Below, one piece after another: positions 27,419 through 35,633 of a DNA stretch of 64,000 nucleotides. Source of the DNA: Mesorhizobium sp. B2-4-15. GTDB lineage: Bacteria > Pseudomonadota > Alphaproteobacteria > Rhizobiales > Rhizobiaceae. Both the position numbers and the translations under genes were made by a program. Below the pieces are notes generated by a model that ran no database searches, was not told the DNA's origin, and saw only the letters and a program-made list of their open reading frames with translations. The stretch lies in contig NZ_VFUZ01000006.1 of the NCBI RefSeq assembly GCF_006658505.1, positions 124,001 to 188,000 of the forward strand. The letters are read 5' to 3'. Position 1 is the first letter of the stretch; the number at the start of each line of letters is the position of its first letter.

Positions 27419-27631
27419 ATGAGCGCTCGCGGCATCGAATTCCTGCAGAAATGGGTGGAGGAAAATGTTCCACCCTATTCGACGTCCGATCCGGCGCTTG
27501 CGGCGAAACTCGCCAAACAAGCGACGGCGGACGCCATCAAGGCGGGAATTCGCCCCGAGGAAATATCGGAAGAAGTCGGAAGCATGTTGACCACCATGCT
27601 TGAAGTGCTCGAAAACCCCGACACTGAATGA
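27419..27631 (+). CDS. Small DUF768-family protein
   Basis: A 70-residue acidic, helical protein. The start MSARGIEFLQKWVEENVP is the conserved DUF768 opening, and the C-terminal half (GIRPEEISEEVGSML) also fits. Pfam DUF768 members are small Mesorhizobium-type proteins of unknown function, often in many paralogous copies. It lies just past the RTX terminator and so has its own promoter. Nothing indicates a link to EPS synthesis. It supports the Mesorhizobium assignment. Confidence 0.85.
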   Translation: MSARGIEFLQKWVEENVPPYSTSDPALAAKLAKQATADAIKAGIRPEEISEEVGSMLTTMLEVLENPDTE

Positions 27632-27819
27632 TTGCGAGCCGACAACGACGGCAACAGGAGAGCCCGAAGCCGGCGTGGATGTGGTTTCCGGTTGCCGCTG
27701 GATAGATCCTCGAGCGGGATTTCCGGCATAGTTTCAAGACTTCTACTCCCGCTGGTTATTGATCCCAGCTTGAGCTGTGGCACCCCCTCAATCCCACCAA
27801 GCGCGGAACTATCACCGCA

Positions 27820-28791
27820 TCAGGCCTCGCGAGATATGCGGCCTGGATGTCTGAGGTTCGTTGGCGTGATGCCGGTATGCTGACGGAAGGCGCGGCTGAA
27901 ATGCCCGGCATTGCCGAAGCCGCACCTGAACGCAATTTCCCCTATCTGCAAGTCGCTGGCTTCCAGCAGCGACTTCGCGTGGTGCACCCGCAGCGCCAGA
28001 TAGGCGGCCATTGGGCTGATGCCCAACTCGATGCCGAAAAGGCGCTCCAGCTGGCGCCTGGAGCAATTCAATCTGGCCGCGATTTCGGTAACCGAAACCT
28101 TCTCCTGAAGATTGCTCTCCATCAAGAGCAAGGCTCGCTTCACCGGACGGCTGGAGGCTCCGGGAAACAGATCTCCGACCGGTTGAACGTCACGGATGTT
28201 CCGGATTCGATCAAGGACAAGGATCTTGGCGGCCTTTTCCGCTGCCTTGTGACCAATGAATTTCGACACGAAATAGCCGGCCAGGTCGGCTGCACCCGTG
28301 CCTCCGGCGCAAGTAGAGCGGTTGCGGTCGACGGAAAACAGACTGTCCGCATGGGCGTTTACGTCGGGGAATTTCGCCCGGAAGTCCTTGATATGAAACC
28401 AGCTGACCGCGGCACTATAACCGTCCAGCAACCCGTAGCGCGCGAGCACGAAGCTGCCCGTGCAAAGGGCGGTGAGCGGCACGCCTTTCTCGGCAGCCCG
28501 CAAAAGGAATGCCTCCTTTTCAGAACTCAAGCCGCGGTTGGTGTCGAGCAGGCCACCAACCACAACGACATTGTCGAAGTCCTCGGGATGTCCAATCTCT
28601 TTTGTCGGCAGCAGTTCTACGCCGCAGCTGGCCCTGATCGGCAGACCGCGCTCTCCGATCACCTGCCAGTCAAATTCCACGCGACGGCTTCGATCGCCCT
28701 CATCACCCGCCAGGCGCAGTGTGTCGATGAAAAGCGACAGGGGTGACAATGTGAAGTCGCGGACCAGAAGGAATGCAAATTTCTTGGACAT
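27820..28791 (-). CDS. GlxA-family transcriptional regulator (DJ-1/PfpI domain plus AraC HTH)
   Basis: A 323-residue regulator. Residues 1-~190 form a class I glutamine-amidotransferase-like (DJ-1/PfpI) sensor domain with LTALCTGSFVLARYGLLDG around the pseudo-nucleophile Cys. The C-terminal ~100 residues are AraC-type (EIAARLNCSRRQLERLF and GEIAFRCGFGNAGHFSRAFRQHTG). I chose the start MSKKFAFLL at 28791, because the upstream extension lacks homology. Members often control catabolism of quaternary amines or amino acids (GbdR, CdhR, ArgR types). It lies beside the QuiC gene on the same strand with a 150-base gap, which may be its target or an unrelated neighbour. Confidence 0.85.
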   Translation of the reverse strand: MSKKFAFLLVRDFTLSPLSLFIDTLRLAGDEGDRSRRVEFDWQVIGERGLPIRASCGVELLPTKEIGHPEDFDNVVVVGGLLDTNRGLSSEKEAFLLRAAEKGVPLTALCTGSFVLARYGLLDGYSAAVSWFHIKDFRAKFPDVNAHADSLFSVDRNRSTCAGGTGAADLAGYFVSKFIGHKAAEKAAKILVLDRIRNIRDVQPVGDLFPGASSRPVKRALLLMESNLQEKVSVTEIAARLNCSRRQLERLFGIELGISPMAAYLALRVHHAKSLLEASDLQIGEIAFRCGFGNAGHFSRAFRQHTGITPTNLRHPGRISREA

Positions 28792-28941
28792 TGGTTCAGC
28801 GCTATCCGCGATTAATTTCAGCAGGACCAAAACTATGTGTTTGGGCACAGTCTGCACAGGAAATCACCCGAAAGGAGATTATGCCCCATCCGCCTCCAAA
28901 GTCGTCCCGTCCAGGATCCATGGCCTCCCGTGCAGTCGAGC

Positions 28942-30834
28942 TCAACTGCGCGGCATGGCCGCCGGGCGTGCGTGCCGTTTTTGCGCCGCGATCCGAAAGA
29001 TCGCGTTCGCCGCGCCATAGCCACGGTAGTCGCGCCGCCGTTCGGCGATTTCAAAGAAGAAGCCTTCGCCATTGACCGGGCTGCAAAGCTGGAAATATTC
29101 CCCCGTCTCGTCCCGATCATAGAGAATATTCGCCGCCCGCAGCCGTTCGGCGAACTCGGGATCGAGCCCTAACCGCGCTTCGATATCATCATAATAGTTT
29201 CGACTGATCGCCAGCGGTCTGAAGCCGTTTTTCGACAGCGCCTCGGCGGTGGTGAATATATTGCTCGTCTGAAAAGCCAGGTGCTGAATGCTGGAACCGA
29301 AATGCTCGGCGATGAAGTGTCCAGCAAATGTCCGATAGTTTTCAGCGCCATTCAGCGTCACCCGCAAACCGCCGGAAGAATTGAAGACCAGCTGACTATG
29401 CACCACGCCGGCAGGATCCATGATGTCGACGACCGGTGTCTTCTCCACCTCGAGAAAGGACGTATAGAACAGGACGGCGGTCAGCAGTTCGTCATATCTG
29501 ACCGCCTGGGCGATATGATCGATCGTCCTCAAGCCGACGGGCGCGGCGGCGTCGCTATCTTGCTCAGCCAGGAAATCCGTGGTCCAGACGCTCGCCAATT
29601 GGCGCGTTTCGTCCAGAAAATAGAAGACGCCGCCTCCTGGGCCGAAGACGCCAGGAAGCGCCGTTTCGCTCTGGCCCGCAGGCTGGGAGAATGCCTCTGC
29701 GCCCAGGCCAACAGCCCGCTTCACCGCGTCATGGGCATTGGCAACCTTCAAGCCGACTGCATAGGCCGTCGTTCCATGCATGTTGTAGGCAGCCTTGGCG
29801 AAGCCGACCGTTTCGGTGTTGATGACGATGCGGATTTCACCTTGCTGGTAGACGACGACGGATTTCGACTTGTGGCGCGCCGTCTTGCGGAAACCCAGCG
29901 CATGAAGCAGCGCGATCAACTCGGCCGCATCTTTTTCAGCGGTGGCAAATTCGATGAAAGCGATCCCCTCGACCTTGATACGGTCCGGAAGATCCGGCAT
30001 CGCCAGCCCGGCATCGGGCTCCAGCCGCCGAACCTGGTCACCCAGATAGATCAGGGACCGTCGCCCATCCATGGCAATCAGACGGGTAGAACCACCACGG
30101 AACTGGTCGTTGAATATTTCCAAGGAGTAGTAGCCATCATAGCCTGTCGCGGCAACCGCTCTCGTAAACTCCGTCACCGGCAGGTCGCCCTCGCCCGGCA
30201 TGTTGCGATAGTGCCTGCTCCAGTGGAGGATATCCATATCGATCAGCGGCGCATCGGCAAGCTGGACGATGAAGATCTTCTCTTTCGGGATGGAGCGGAT
30301 GGAATTGATCTCGATCTTGCGGGCGAGTATGTGGAAACTGTCAAGGATCAGCCCGACATTGGGATGATTGACATGCCGGACGATTTCCCAGGCATCACGG
30401 TAGTCGTGGATGTGCTGCCCCCAGGCCAGGGCCTCATAGCCAACCCGCAAGCCACGTTTCGCCGCGCGCTCCCCAAGATCATGAAAATCGGCCGCGGCCC
30501 TGTCCAGACCTCCCAATGCGATCGACGACACATTCGAACACACGAGCACCAGATCCGCGCCCAGCTCCTGCATAACGTCGAATTTCCGCTCGGCGCGATT
30601 GAACGTTCGGCGTCGGTGAGGCTCCGGCATGCCTTCAAAATCCCGGAATGGCTGGAATAGCGATATCTCCAGCCCGCAGTCTCGTACCATCCTCCCGACC
30701 TGACGCGGCTTTTTGTCGAACACGAGAAGGTCGTTTTCGAATATCTCGACGGCGTCGAAACCAGCCGCGGCAATCGCCGCAAGTTTCTGATCGAGCTCTC
30801 CGCTCAGGGAAACAGTGGCGATGGAGGTCCTCAT
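28942..30834 (-). CDS. quiC: 3-dehydroshikimate dehydratase, QuiC type (fused to HPPD-like domain)
   Basis: A 630-residue bifunctional-looking enzyme. The N-terminal ~290 residues are a sugar-phosphate isomerase-like TIM barrel (AAIAAAGFDAVEIFENDL, GYEALAWGQHIHDY, LILDSFHIL, YYSLEIFND) that dehydrates 3-dehydroshikimate to protocatechuate. The C-terminal ~330 residues are a 4-hydroxyphenylpyruvate dioxygenase-like VOC region (IDHIAQAV, SIQHLAFQTSNIF, GEYFQLCSP, FFFEIAER), as in the QuiC1/DSD family. The start at 30834 has GAGGAGAT at good spacing. It feeds quinate or shikimate carbon into the beta-ketoadipate pathway in the cytoplasm. No other quinate gene is visible nearby. Confidence 0.85.
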   Translation of the reverse strand: MRTSIATVSLSGELDQKLAAIAAAGFDAVEIFENDLLVFDKKPRQVGRMVRDCGLEISLFQPFRDFEGMPEPHRRRTFNRAERKFDVMQELGADLVLVCSNVSSIALGGLDRAAADFHDLGERAAKRGLRVGYEALAWGQHIHDYRDAWEIVRHVNHPNVGLILDSFHILARKIEINSIRSIPKEKIFIVQLADAPLIDMDILHWSRHYRNMPGEGDLPVTEFTRAVAATGYDGYYSLEIFNDQFRGGSTRLIAMDGRRSLIYLGDQVRRLEPDAGLAMPDLPDRIKVEGIAFIEFATAEKDAAELIALLHALGFRKTARHKSKSVVVYQQGEIRIVINTETVGFAKAAYNMHGTTAYAVGLKVANAHDAVKRAVGLGAEAFSQPAGQSETALPGVFGPGGGVFYFLDETRQLASVWTTDFLAEQDSDAAAPVGLRTIDHIAQAVRYDELLTAVLFYTSFLEVEKTPVVDIMDPAGVVHSQLVFNSSGGLRVTLNGAENYRTFAGHFIAEHFGSSIQHLAFQTSNIFTTAEALSKNGFRPLAISRNYYDDIEARLGLDPEFAERLRAANILYDRDETGEYFQLCSPVNGEGFFFEIAERRRDYRGYGAANAIFRIAAQKRHARPAAMPRS

Positions 30835-30892
30835 CGATGATCTCCTCATCGGACCGCAAAATGAGAAACAGCTCGGACAGCTAGCGCCACGA

Positions 30893-31132
30893 ACCGGCGT
30901 TTCAAGATTGCTCTCGTACCTGATTTGGTGGGACTTTGACGTTACTCGGGATCAGCACCCGCCGCCAGCAATATTGCGATACGACCGACAGCAAGTTGGT
31001 AGCCTTCCGTCCGTCGCTTCTGGCGAGCTTCTCACGATGCTCCCCGAAAGCGCCGTGCCGACCGACTGGCGGCGGCTTGGCTCCGATGAGGGAATGCCCG
31101 ACCTTCCATCGTTACAATTGACGATGGTGCTA
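30893..31132 (+). pseudogene. Probable remnant of a LysR-family regulator C-terminus
   Basis: In one frame the translation shows TGVSRLLSYLI, close to the GxGIARLLSYQV segment of LysR effector domains, then VASGELLTMLPE, close to the VAxGRLVxLLPE motif that follows it. The next residues (DEGMPDLPSLQLTM) are also LysR-like. No N-terminal helix-turn-helix exists upstream, and QuiC begins divergently 59 bases away. The two motifs are further apart than in intact proteins, so the fragment is both truncated and eroded. Confidence 0.45.
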
Positions 31133-31356
31133 CCGCAGCAGCTGCGTCTTCAATCCGCCAGCTCGCAGGTCATCGTCGACAACTATGTCCTTTCGGCAAG
31201 CAAGCCGCTCGTGCTGGCCGCCATGCGGTTGGCATGTCGCGACCGAAGACCAATATTCCCCAACCGATTTGGGCATATTGTCCGATGCCGACGGAGCACT
31301 AAACTTAAGAAACTGATTTTATTCGCCATTCAAAATAGACGCGCGAGTTGCTAGCA

Positions 31357-31390
31357 GGCAGGGCCAAGAGGGAGGCAGGGCCAAGAGGGA
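31357..31390. repeat. 17-base direct tandem duplication
   Basis: GGCAGGGCCAAGAGGGA occurs twice head-to-tail with no mismatch. It is probably a slippage or repair scar in non-coding DNA, 74 bases before the frameshifted small gene. Confidence 0.9.
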
Positions 31391-31463
31391 AGAGCGAAAC
31401 ACGCGGGCGCCCGAAAGCCGCGCTCCGGCGCCATTCCGCTGCCGGTCCAGGAGAATCGAAGCG

Positions 31464-31657
31464 ATGCCGGAACATGATCTCTACATCAAGGTGAAGAAGC
31501 CAGGCATAGCCTTTATGTGCGCAAGGGCTCGGCTCTCCCCGATTTCGCCGATCCGAAGGAATGGCTCTTTGATGGCACGGCGGCGCAGGACCTGCTGCCT
31601 CCGAGCGTCGTGGACGGCGCCGCCGCTGACGGGCATGCGTTCCGGGATATGGATTAG
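31464..31657 (+). pseudogene. Frameshifted small gene of unknown function
   Basis: A strong AGGAGAA lies 9 bases before the ATG at 31464, and the frame starts MPEHDLYIKVKKPG. It then becomes nonsense. One base back, from about 31505, an open frame reads HSLYVRKGSALPDF, ADPKEWLFDGTAAQ and DLLPPSVVDG, ending GHAFRDMD at a TAG (31655-31657). The composition of the second part is plainly coding. A one-base deletion near 31503-31506 would explain it, and repair gives a ~64-residue acidic protein. I recall similar small rhizobial proteins but cannot name the family. Programmed -1 slippage or a sequencing error are alternatives. Confidence 0.65.
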
Positions 31658-31824
31658 GATGCTGTCAATCGCCGGGAATGCCGCGACCGTAGAACCCGCT
31701 TCTTGAAGTCCGTCCCCAGCGCGATGGCCGGTGTTCCTGATTTCCCCCTGCCCCCGATTTCCCATGCGGATTCCGCCGCAAATGTCCTATGATCGACAGA
31801 CAGCTCGCCGTCGCGAGTCCCGCA

Positions 31825-31830
31825 TATAAT
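31825..31830 (+). promoter_or_regulatory. Candidate -10 element for the encapsulin operon
   Basis: A perfect TATAAT lies 66 bases before the ATG at 31896. No good -35 stands 17 bases upstream. If used, transcription would begin near 31837, making a TTG start at 31839 impractical and supporting the ATG at 31896 for the peroxidase. Confidence 0.35.
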
Positions 31831-31895
31831 GACCTGGCTTGAGCGCCACGGCCAATGCCGGCATCGCGCTTCAAACCATACTCAACGGATCGAAC

Positions 31896-32948
31896 ATGGT
31901 TTCAAGCTTGCCACCTCCCGTCTCTCAATCGGTCGCCGCCAGGCTTACGCGGGCAGCGATATTCCTGGTCGTGACGATCAATCCCGGATCGGCGTCCGAA
32001 GAAACGGTTCGCGGCTTGTGCGCCGATCTCTCCAGCCTGCTCCGCGGCGTGGGTTTCCGCAATCTCAACGGACAGCTGTCGTGCGTCATGGGGTTCGGAT
32101 CCGATGCCTGGGACCGGCTGTTCGGGGCGCCGAGGCCGAAAGACCTGCATCCTTTTCGCGAAATTCGCGGCGTGCATACCGCCGTTTCGACGCCCGGCGA
32201 CATCCTCTTTCACATCCGCGCTGCGAGCATGGACCTCTGCTTCGAACTTGCGACACATGTCATGTCGCGGCTCGCCGGCGCGGTCTCGACCGTGGACGAG
32301 GTGCACGGCTTCAAGTTTTTCGACGACCGCGATCTGATCGGCTTTGTCGACGGTACCGAAAACCCGGTCGGCCAGGCCGCGGACGCGGCCACCCTTGTCG
32401 GCGATGAGGACGCCGCCTTTGGCGGCGGCGGCTACGTGATCGTGCAAAAATACCTGCACGACGTGGAGCGGTGGAACAAGGTGCCGGTCGAGGAACAGGA
32501 AAACATCATCGGGCGGCATAAGCTGTCCGACATCGAACAGCTCGATTCGGTGAAGAAGCCGTATGCACACAATGTCCTGACGTCGATTGAAGAAAACGGA
32601 GAGCAACTTCAGATCGTGCGCGACAACATGCCATTCGGCGAAGTGGGCAAGGGCGAGTTCGGCACCTATTTCATCGGCTACGCGCGGTCCCCCCACCGCA
32701 TCGAGAAGATGCTGGAGAACATGTTTATCGGCAACCCGCCGGGCACCTACGACCATCTGCTGGATTTCAGCCGCGCGGTGACGGGGTCGCTGTTCTTCGT
32801 GCCGACCGCCACCTTCCTCGATGATGTCGATCCCGAGGCAGGACCGGTTGCCGACGCCGACGCGAAAGTGCCGCAAGCGCCGGAGGCGCCTCGGCCGGAC
32901 GCGCTTCCCAACGATGGTTCACTCGGCATTGGATCACTGAAGAAATGA
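31896..32948 (+). CDS. DyP-type heme peroxidase, encapsulin cargo
   Basis: A 350-residue class-B dye-decolourising peroxidase. It has the GFVDGTENP motif (catalytic Asp) near residue 150, a proximal His candidate in KKPYAHNVL, and the distal Arg/Asn set RDNMPFG followed by GTYFIGYARSP. It oxidises substrates with H2O2. A flexible Ala/Pro-rich tail ends in DGSLGIGSLKK, matching the known encapsulin cargo-loading peptide, so the enzyme should be packed inside the shell encoded by the next gene, 7 bases on. The frame extends to a TTG at 31839, but the ATG at 31896 is preferred since homologues begin close to LTRAAIFLVVTI. Confidence 0.92.
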   Translation: MVSSLPPPVSQSVAARLTRAAIFLVVTINPGSASEETVRGLCADLSSLLRGVGFRNLNGQLSCVMGFGSDAWDRLFGAPRPKDLHPFREIRGVHTAVSTPGDILFHIRAASMDLCFELATHVMSRLAGAVSTVDEVHGFKFFDDRDLIGFVDGTENPVGQAADAATLVGDEDAAFGGGGYVIVQKYLHDVERWNKVPVEEQENIIGRHKLSDIEQLDSVKKPYAHNVLTSIEENGEQLQIVRDNMPFGEVGKGEFGTYFIGYARSPHRIEKMLENMFIGNPPGTYDHLLDFSRAVTGSLFFVPTATFLDDVDPEAGPVADADAKVPQAPEAPRPDALPNDGSLGIGSLKK

Positions 32949-32955
32949 GGCGGAC

Positions 32956-33783
32956 ATGAACAATCTTCATCGAGAACTGGCTCCCATCTCCGACGCGGCC
33001 TGGGCGCAAATCGAAGACGAGGCGTCCCGTACCCTGAGGCGCCATGTGGCGGCGCGGCGTGTTGTCGACGTTGTCGGCCCAAAGGGCGTCGACTTCTCGG
33101 CTGTTGGCACCGGTCATCTCAAGCAGCTTCCCGCCTTCGGTGACGGGGTCCAATCCGCACAACGCGAGGTGAAGGCGCTGGTCGAATTGCGCGTTCCGTT
33201 CGAGCTCACGCGCCAGGCAATCGATGATGTGGAGCGCGGCGCGACGGATTCGGACTGGTCACCCGTGAAGGAAGCCGCGCGCAAGATCGCCTTCGCCGAG
33301 GACCGCTCCGTTTTCGACGGATATGCGGCGGCTAGCATACAGGGCATCCGGCAAGGAAGCAGCAATCCAGCCTTGAGGCTCCCCTCCAATGTGATGAACT
33401 ATGCGGAAGCTGTCGGGCACGCGGTCAGCCAGTTGCGGCTGGCCGGGGTCAATGGTCCCTACGCGCTCGTGCTGGGTGCCGCCGCGTACACGGCCGCGAG
33501 CGGTGGCAGCGACGAGGGCTACCCGGTGTTCCATCATCTCGAGCGTGTGGTCGAGGGAGGGATCATCTGGGCGCCGGCCATCGAGGGTGGGTTCGTGCTT
33601 TCCACGCGTGGCGGCGATTTCGAGCTGGATATCGGCCAGGACATCTCTATCGGCTACCTCAACCATTCCGGCACGGCCGTTGAACTCTATCTCCAGGAGA
33701 CCTTCACCTTCAGGCTTCTGACAACCGAGGCGGTTGTGGTGCTCGCGGCTGAAGAAGCGGCTCAACCGCGCGGCAGGAAGTAA
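32956..33783 (+). CDS. Family 1 encapsulin shell protein (linocin M18-like, HK97 fold)
   Basis: A 275-residue capsid-like protein of the usual family length (about 265). Recognisable segments are NNLHRELAPISDAAW at the N-terminus, RRVVDVVGPKGVDFSAVGTG, LRVPFELTRQAIDDVERG, AEDRSVFDGY, GPYALVLGAAAYTA and ISIGYLNHSGTAVELYLQETF near the end. Subunits self-assemble into a small icosahedral protein compartment. Seven bases separate it from the peroxidase, so the two form one operon. The N-terminal arm, which binds the cargo peptide, appears intact. Confidence 0.95.
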   Translation: MNNLHRELAPISDAAWAQIEDEASRTLRRHVAARRVVDVVGPKGVDFSAVGTGHLKQLPAFGDGVQSAQREVKALVELRVPFELTRQAIDDVERGATDSDWSPVKEAARKIAFAEDRSVFDGYAAASIQGIRQGSSNPALRLPSNVMNYAEAVGHAVSQLRLAGVNGPYALVLGAAAYTAASGGSDEGYPVFHHLERVVEGGIIWAPAIEGGFVLSTRGGDFELDIGQDISIGYLNHSGTAVELYLQETFTFRLLTTEAVVVLAAEEAAQPRGRK

Positions 33784-33918
33784 ACCACGCATATCCGGGA
33801 CGCCGCCGAGGCATTCACAGGCTGCCGCGAGCGTATGGTGACGGGCTGCCGCGGAGCCTGGACAACCGTCCGCCACGCTTGATGCCCAAAACGGTTGAAA
33901 TCCCACGGGGCACATGGT

Positions 33919-33934
33919 TGGCACGAAGGTTGCT
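33919..33934 (+). promoter_or_regulatory. Sigma-54 (RpoN) promoter
   Basis: TGGCACGAAGGTTGCT matches the sigma-54 consensus TGGCAC-G-N4-TTGCW at every fixed base, with the -24 GG and -12 GC correctly spaced. It lies 115 bases before the Rieske-reductase start, in the 266-base gap after the encapsulin gene, and points toward the reductase. An enhancer-binding activator would be required. I see no activator gene next to it. Confidence 0.8.
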
Positions 33935-34049
33935 CGTCCTATGTCATTCTATGTGCTGTGCCGGGAGCCCCCATCGTCACAGCTCCGCGCGCCGACGGCG
34001 GCAGGTGGCCTTCCCATTCCAGGAGCGCCAAAGGGGCAAGGAGACAGGG

Positions 34050-35576
34050 ATGACTGAGCATTCATCGTCGCCGGCCGGCCCCGATTTCACCCAGGGTGTC
34101 GCTTTGGCGGATATTCCCGAGGGCGGCATGTTGTCCGGCCACGTGAACGGCAAGGCCGCATTGCTCGTGCGCCAAGGCGAAGAACTGTTCGCCGTCGGCG
34201 CAACGTGCACCCACTATGGCGGACCGCTGGCCGACGGGCTGCTGGTCGATGACACGATCCGCTGCCCCTGGCACCATGCCTGCTTCAGCCTTCGCACCGG
34301 CCAGGTTCTTCGATCACCCGCTTTGAGCGATCTCAAATGCTGGGATGTGGCGCGGCGAGACGGTCATGCATTTGTGGGCGACGAGCTGCCGACGCCACAA
34401 CCGCCCAAACTGACGGCCGCGGGGCTGCCCGAATCCGTGGTCATCATCGGCGGCGGCGCGGCCGGAAACGTCGCCGCCGAAACGTTGCGCCGCGAGGGTT
34501 ATCAGGGACCCGTCACGATGTTGAGCGCCGATCGTTCGCCACCATACGATCGGCCGAATTTGTCGAAAGACTATCTCGCCGGGACGGCGAAGGCCGCCTG
34601 GCTTCCTTTGCGATCGCCGAAATTCTACGCGGATCATCATATCGATGTCAGATGTGATCAACGCGCCGTCAAGCTCGATCCCGCGCGGAGAACGATAGCG
34701 CTCTCGGATGGCAGCGAGATGACCTATGGGGCACTGCTGCTTGCCACGGGCGCCGAACCCGTCCGGCTCACCGTTCCCGGCGCAACCTTGCCGCAGGTGG
34801 AAGTGCTGCGCACCCTGGCAGACTGCGATACGTTGATCGCGCGTTGCGGCACGGCGCGACACTGCGTCGTGGTCGGCGCGGGCTTCATTGGCCTCGAAGT
34901 AGCGGCGTCATTGCGAAAGCGCGGACTGGAGGTCCATGTCGTCGCGCCCGGCTCACGCCCCATGGAACGCCTCCTCGGCGCGGCGCTCGGCGACATGGTC
35001 AAGACACTTCACGAATCGCATGGGGTTGTCTTCCATCTCGGGACCACCGTGGCCGAAATCCACCAGGATGGCGTCAGACTTTCGACAGGCGTGGATTTGA
35101 GCGCCGATCTGGTGATTGTGGGGATCGGAGTGCATCCCGAGGTAAGTCTGGCGAAGCAGGCCGGCCTCGCCATGGACGGCGGGGTGCTGGTGGACGGGTT
35201 TCTTCAAACAAGCGCTGCGGCAGTCTACGCGGCCGGCGATATCGCGCGCTGGCCGGACCGCAGGACGGGAGACCGCATCCGCGTCGAGCACTGGGTGGTT
35301 GCGGAGCGCCAGGGCGCCGTTGCGGCGCGCAATATTCTGGGGCAGCGGCAGCGCTTCGCCACGGTTCCGTTCTTCTGGAGCCAACACTACGACACGACCA
35401 TCAACTATGTGGGTCATGCCGAACAGTGGGATCGGCTGGACATGGATGGCGATCCTGCCGCGCGCGACTGCATGGTCAGCTATTGGCGCAGAGACAAGCG
35501 GCTTGCCGTGGCGACCGTGGGGCGTGACCTGGACAGCCTGCGCGCGGAGGCCGAGTTTGAGCAGGAGACGCCTTGA
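34050..35576 (+). CDS. Rieske-fused FAD-dependent NAD(P)H reductase (AIF-like ferredoxin/rubredoxin reductase type)
   Basis: About 508 residues. The N-terminal ~105 residues are a Rieske [2Fe-2S] domain with ligands in CTHYGGPL and CPWHHACF. A flavoprotein disulfide-reductase fold follows: FAD motif VIIGGGAAGNVAAE near residue 130, PYDRPNLSK, LLLATGAEP, NAD motif VVVGAGFIGLEVAASL and VYAAGDIARWPD. It closes with a BphA4/AIF-type C-terminal domain. It transfers electrons from NAD(P)H to an unknown acceptor. The start at 34050 has AAGGAG 6-7 bases upstream. A sigma-54 promoter precedes it. It may supply reductant linked to the peroxidase compartment, but the separate promoter argues for an independent role. 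Confidence 0.88.
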   Translation: MTEHSSSPAGPDFTQGVALADIPEGGMLSGHVNGKAALLVRQGEELFAVGATCTHYGGPLADGLLVDDTIRCPWHHACFSLRTGQVLRSPALSDLKCWDVARRDGHAFVGDELPTPQPPKLTAAGLPESVVIIGGGAAGNVAAETLRREGYQGPVTMLSADRSPPYDRPNLSKDYLAGTAKAAWLPLRSPKFYADHHIDVRCDQRAVKLDPARRTIALSDGSEMTYGALLLATGAEPVRLTVPGATLPQVEVLRTLADCDTLIARCGTARHCVVVGAGFIGLEVAASLRKRGLEVHVVAPGSRPMERLLGAALGDMVKTLHESHGVVFHLGTTVAEIHQDGVRLSTGVDLSADLVIVGIGVHPEVSLAKQAGLAMDGGVLVDGFLQTSAAAVYAAGDIARWPDRRTGDRIRVEHWVVAERQGAVAARNILGQRQRFATVPFFWSQHYDTTINYVGHAEQWDRLDMDGDPAARDCMVSYWRRDKRLAVATVGRDLDSLRAEAEFEQETP

Positions 35577-35633
35577 AGGACGTGCCTGCTGAAGAGACGA
35601 GGAAAACACGCGGCGAGGAGCCAAGCTTTTTTC

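Larger units (their letters stand above)
30835..31895. other. Gene-poor kilobase upstream of the encapsulin operon
   Basis: About 1.06 kb holds no intact gene. It contains a probable LysR 3' remnant (30893-31132), a 17-base tandem duplication (31357-31390), a frameshifted small gene (31464-31657) and a TATAAT hexamer (31825-31830). An AT-rich patch near 31300-31340 precedes the duplication. Confidence 0.6.

Noticed and set aside
28881..29075. A 64-codon plus-strand frame with a perfect AAAGGAG ribosome site at 28871
   Set aside because: The translation becomes Arg-rich where it runs antisense to quiC. The site could be the start of a deleted gene but I cannot support a product.
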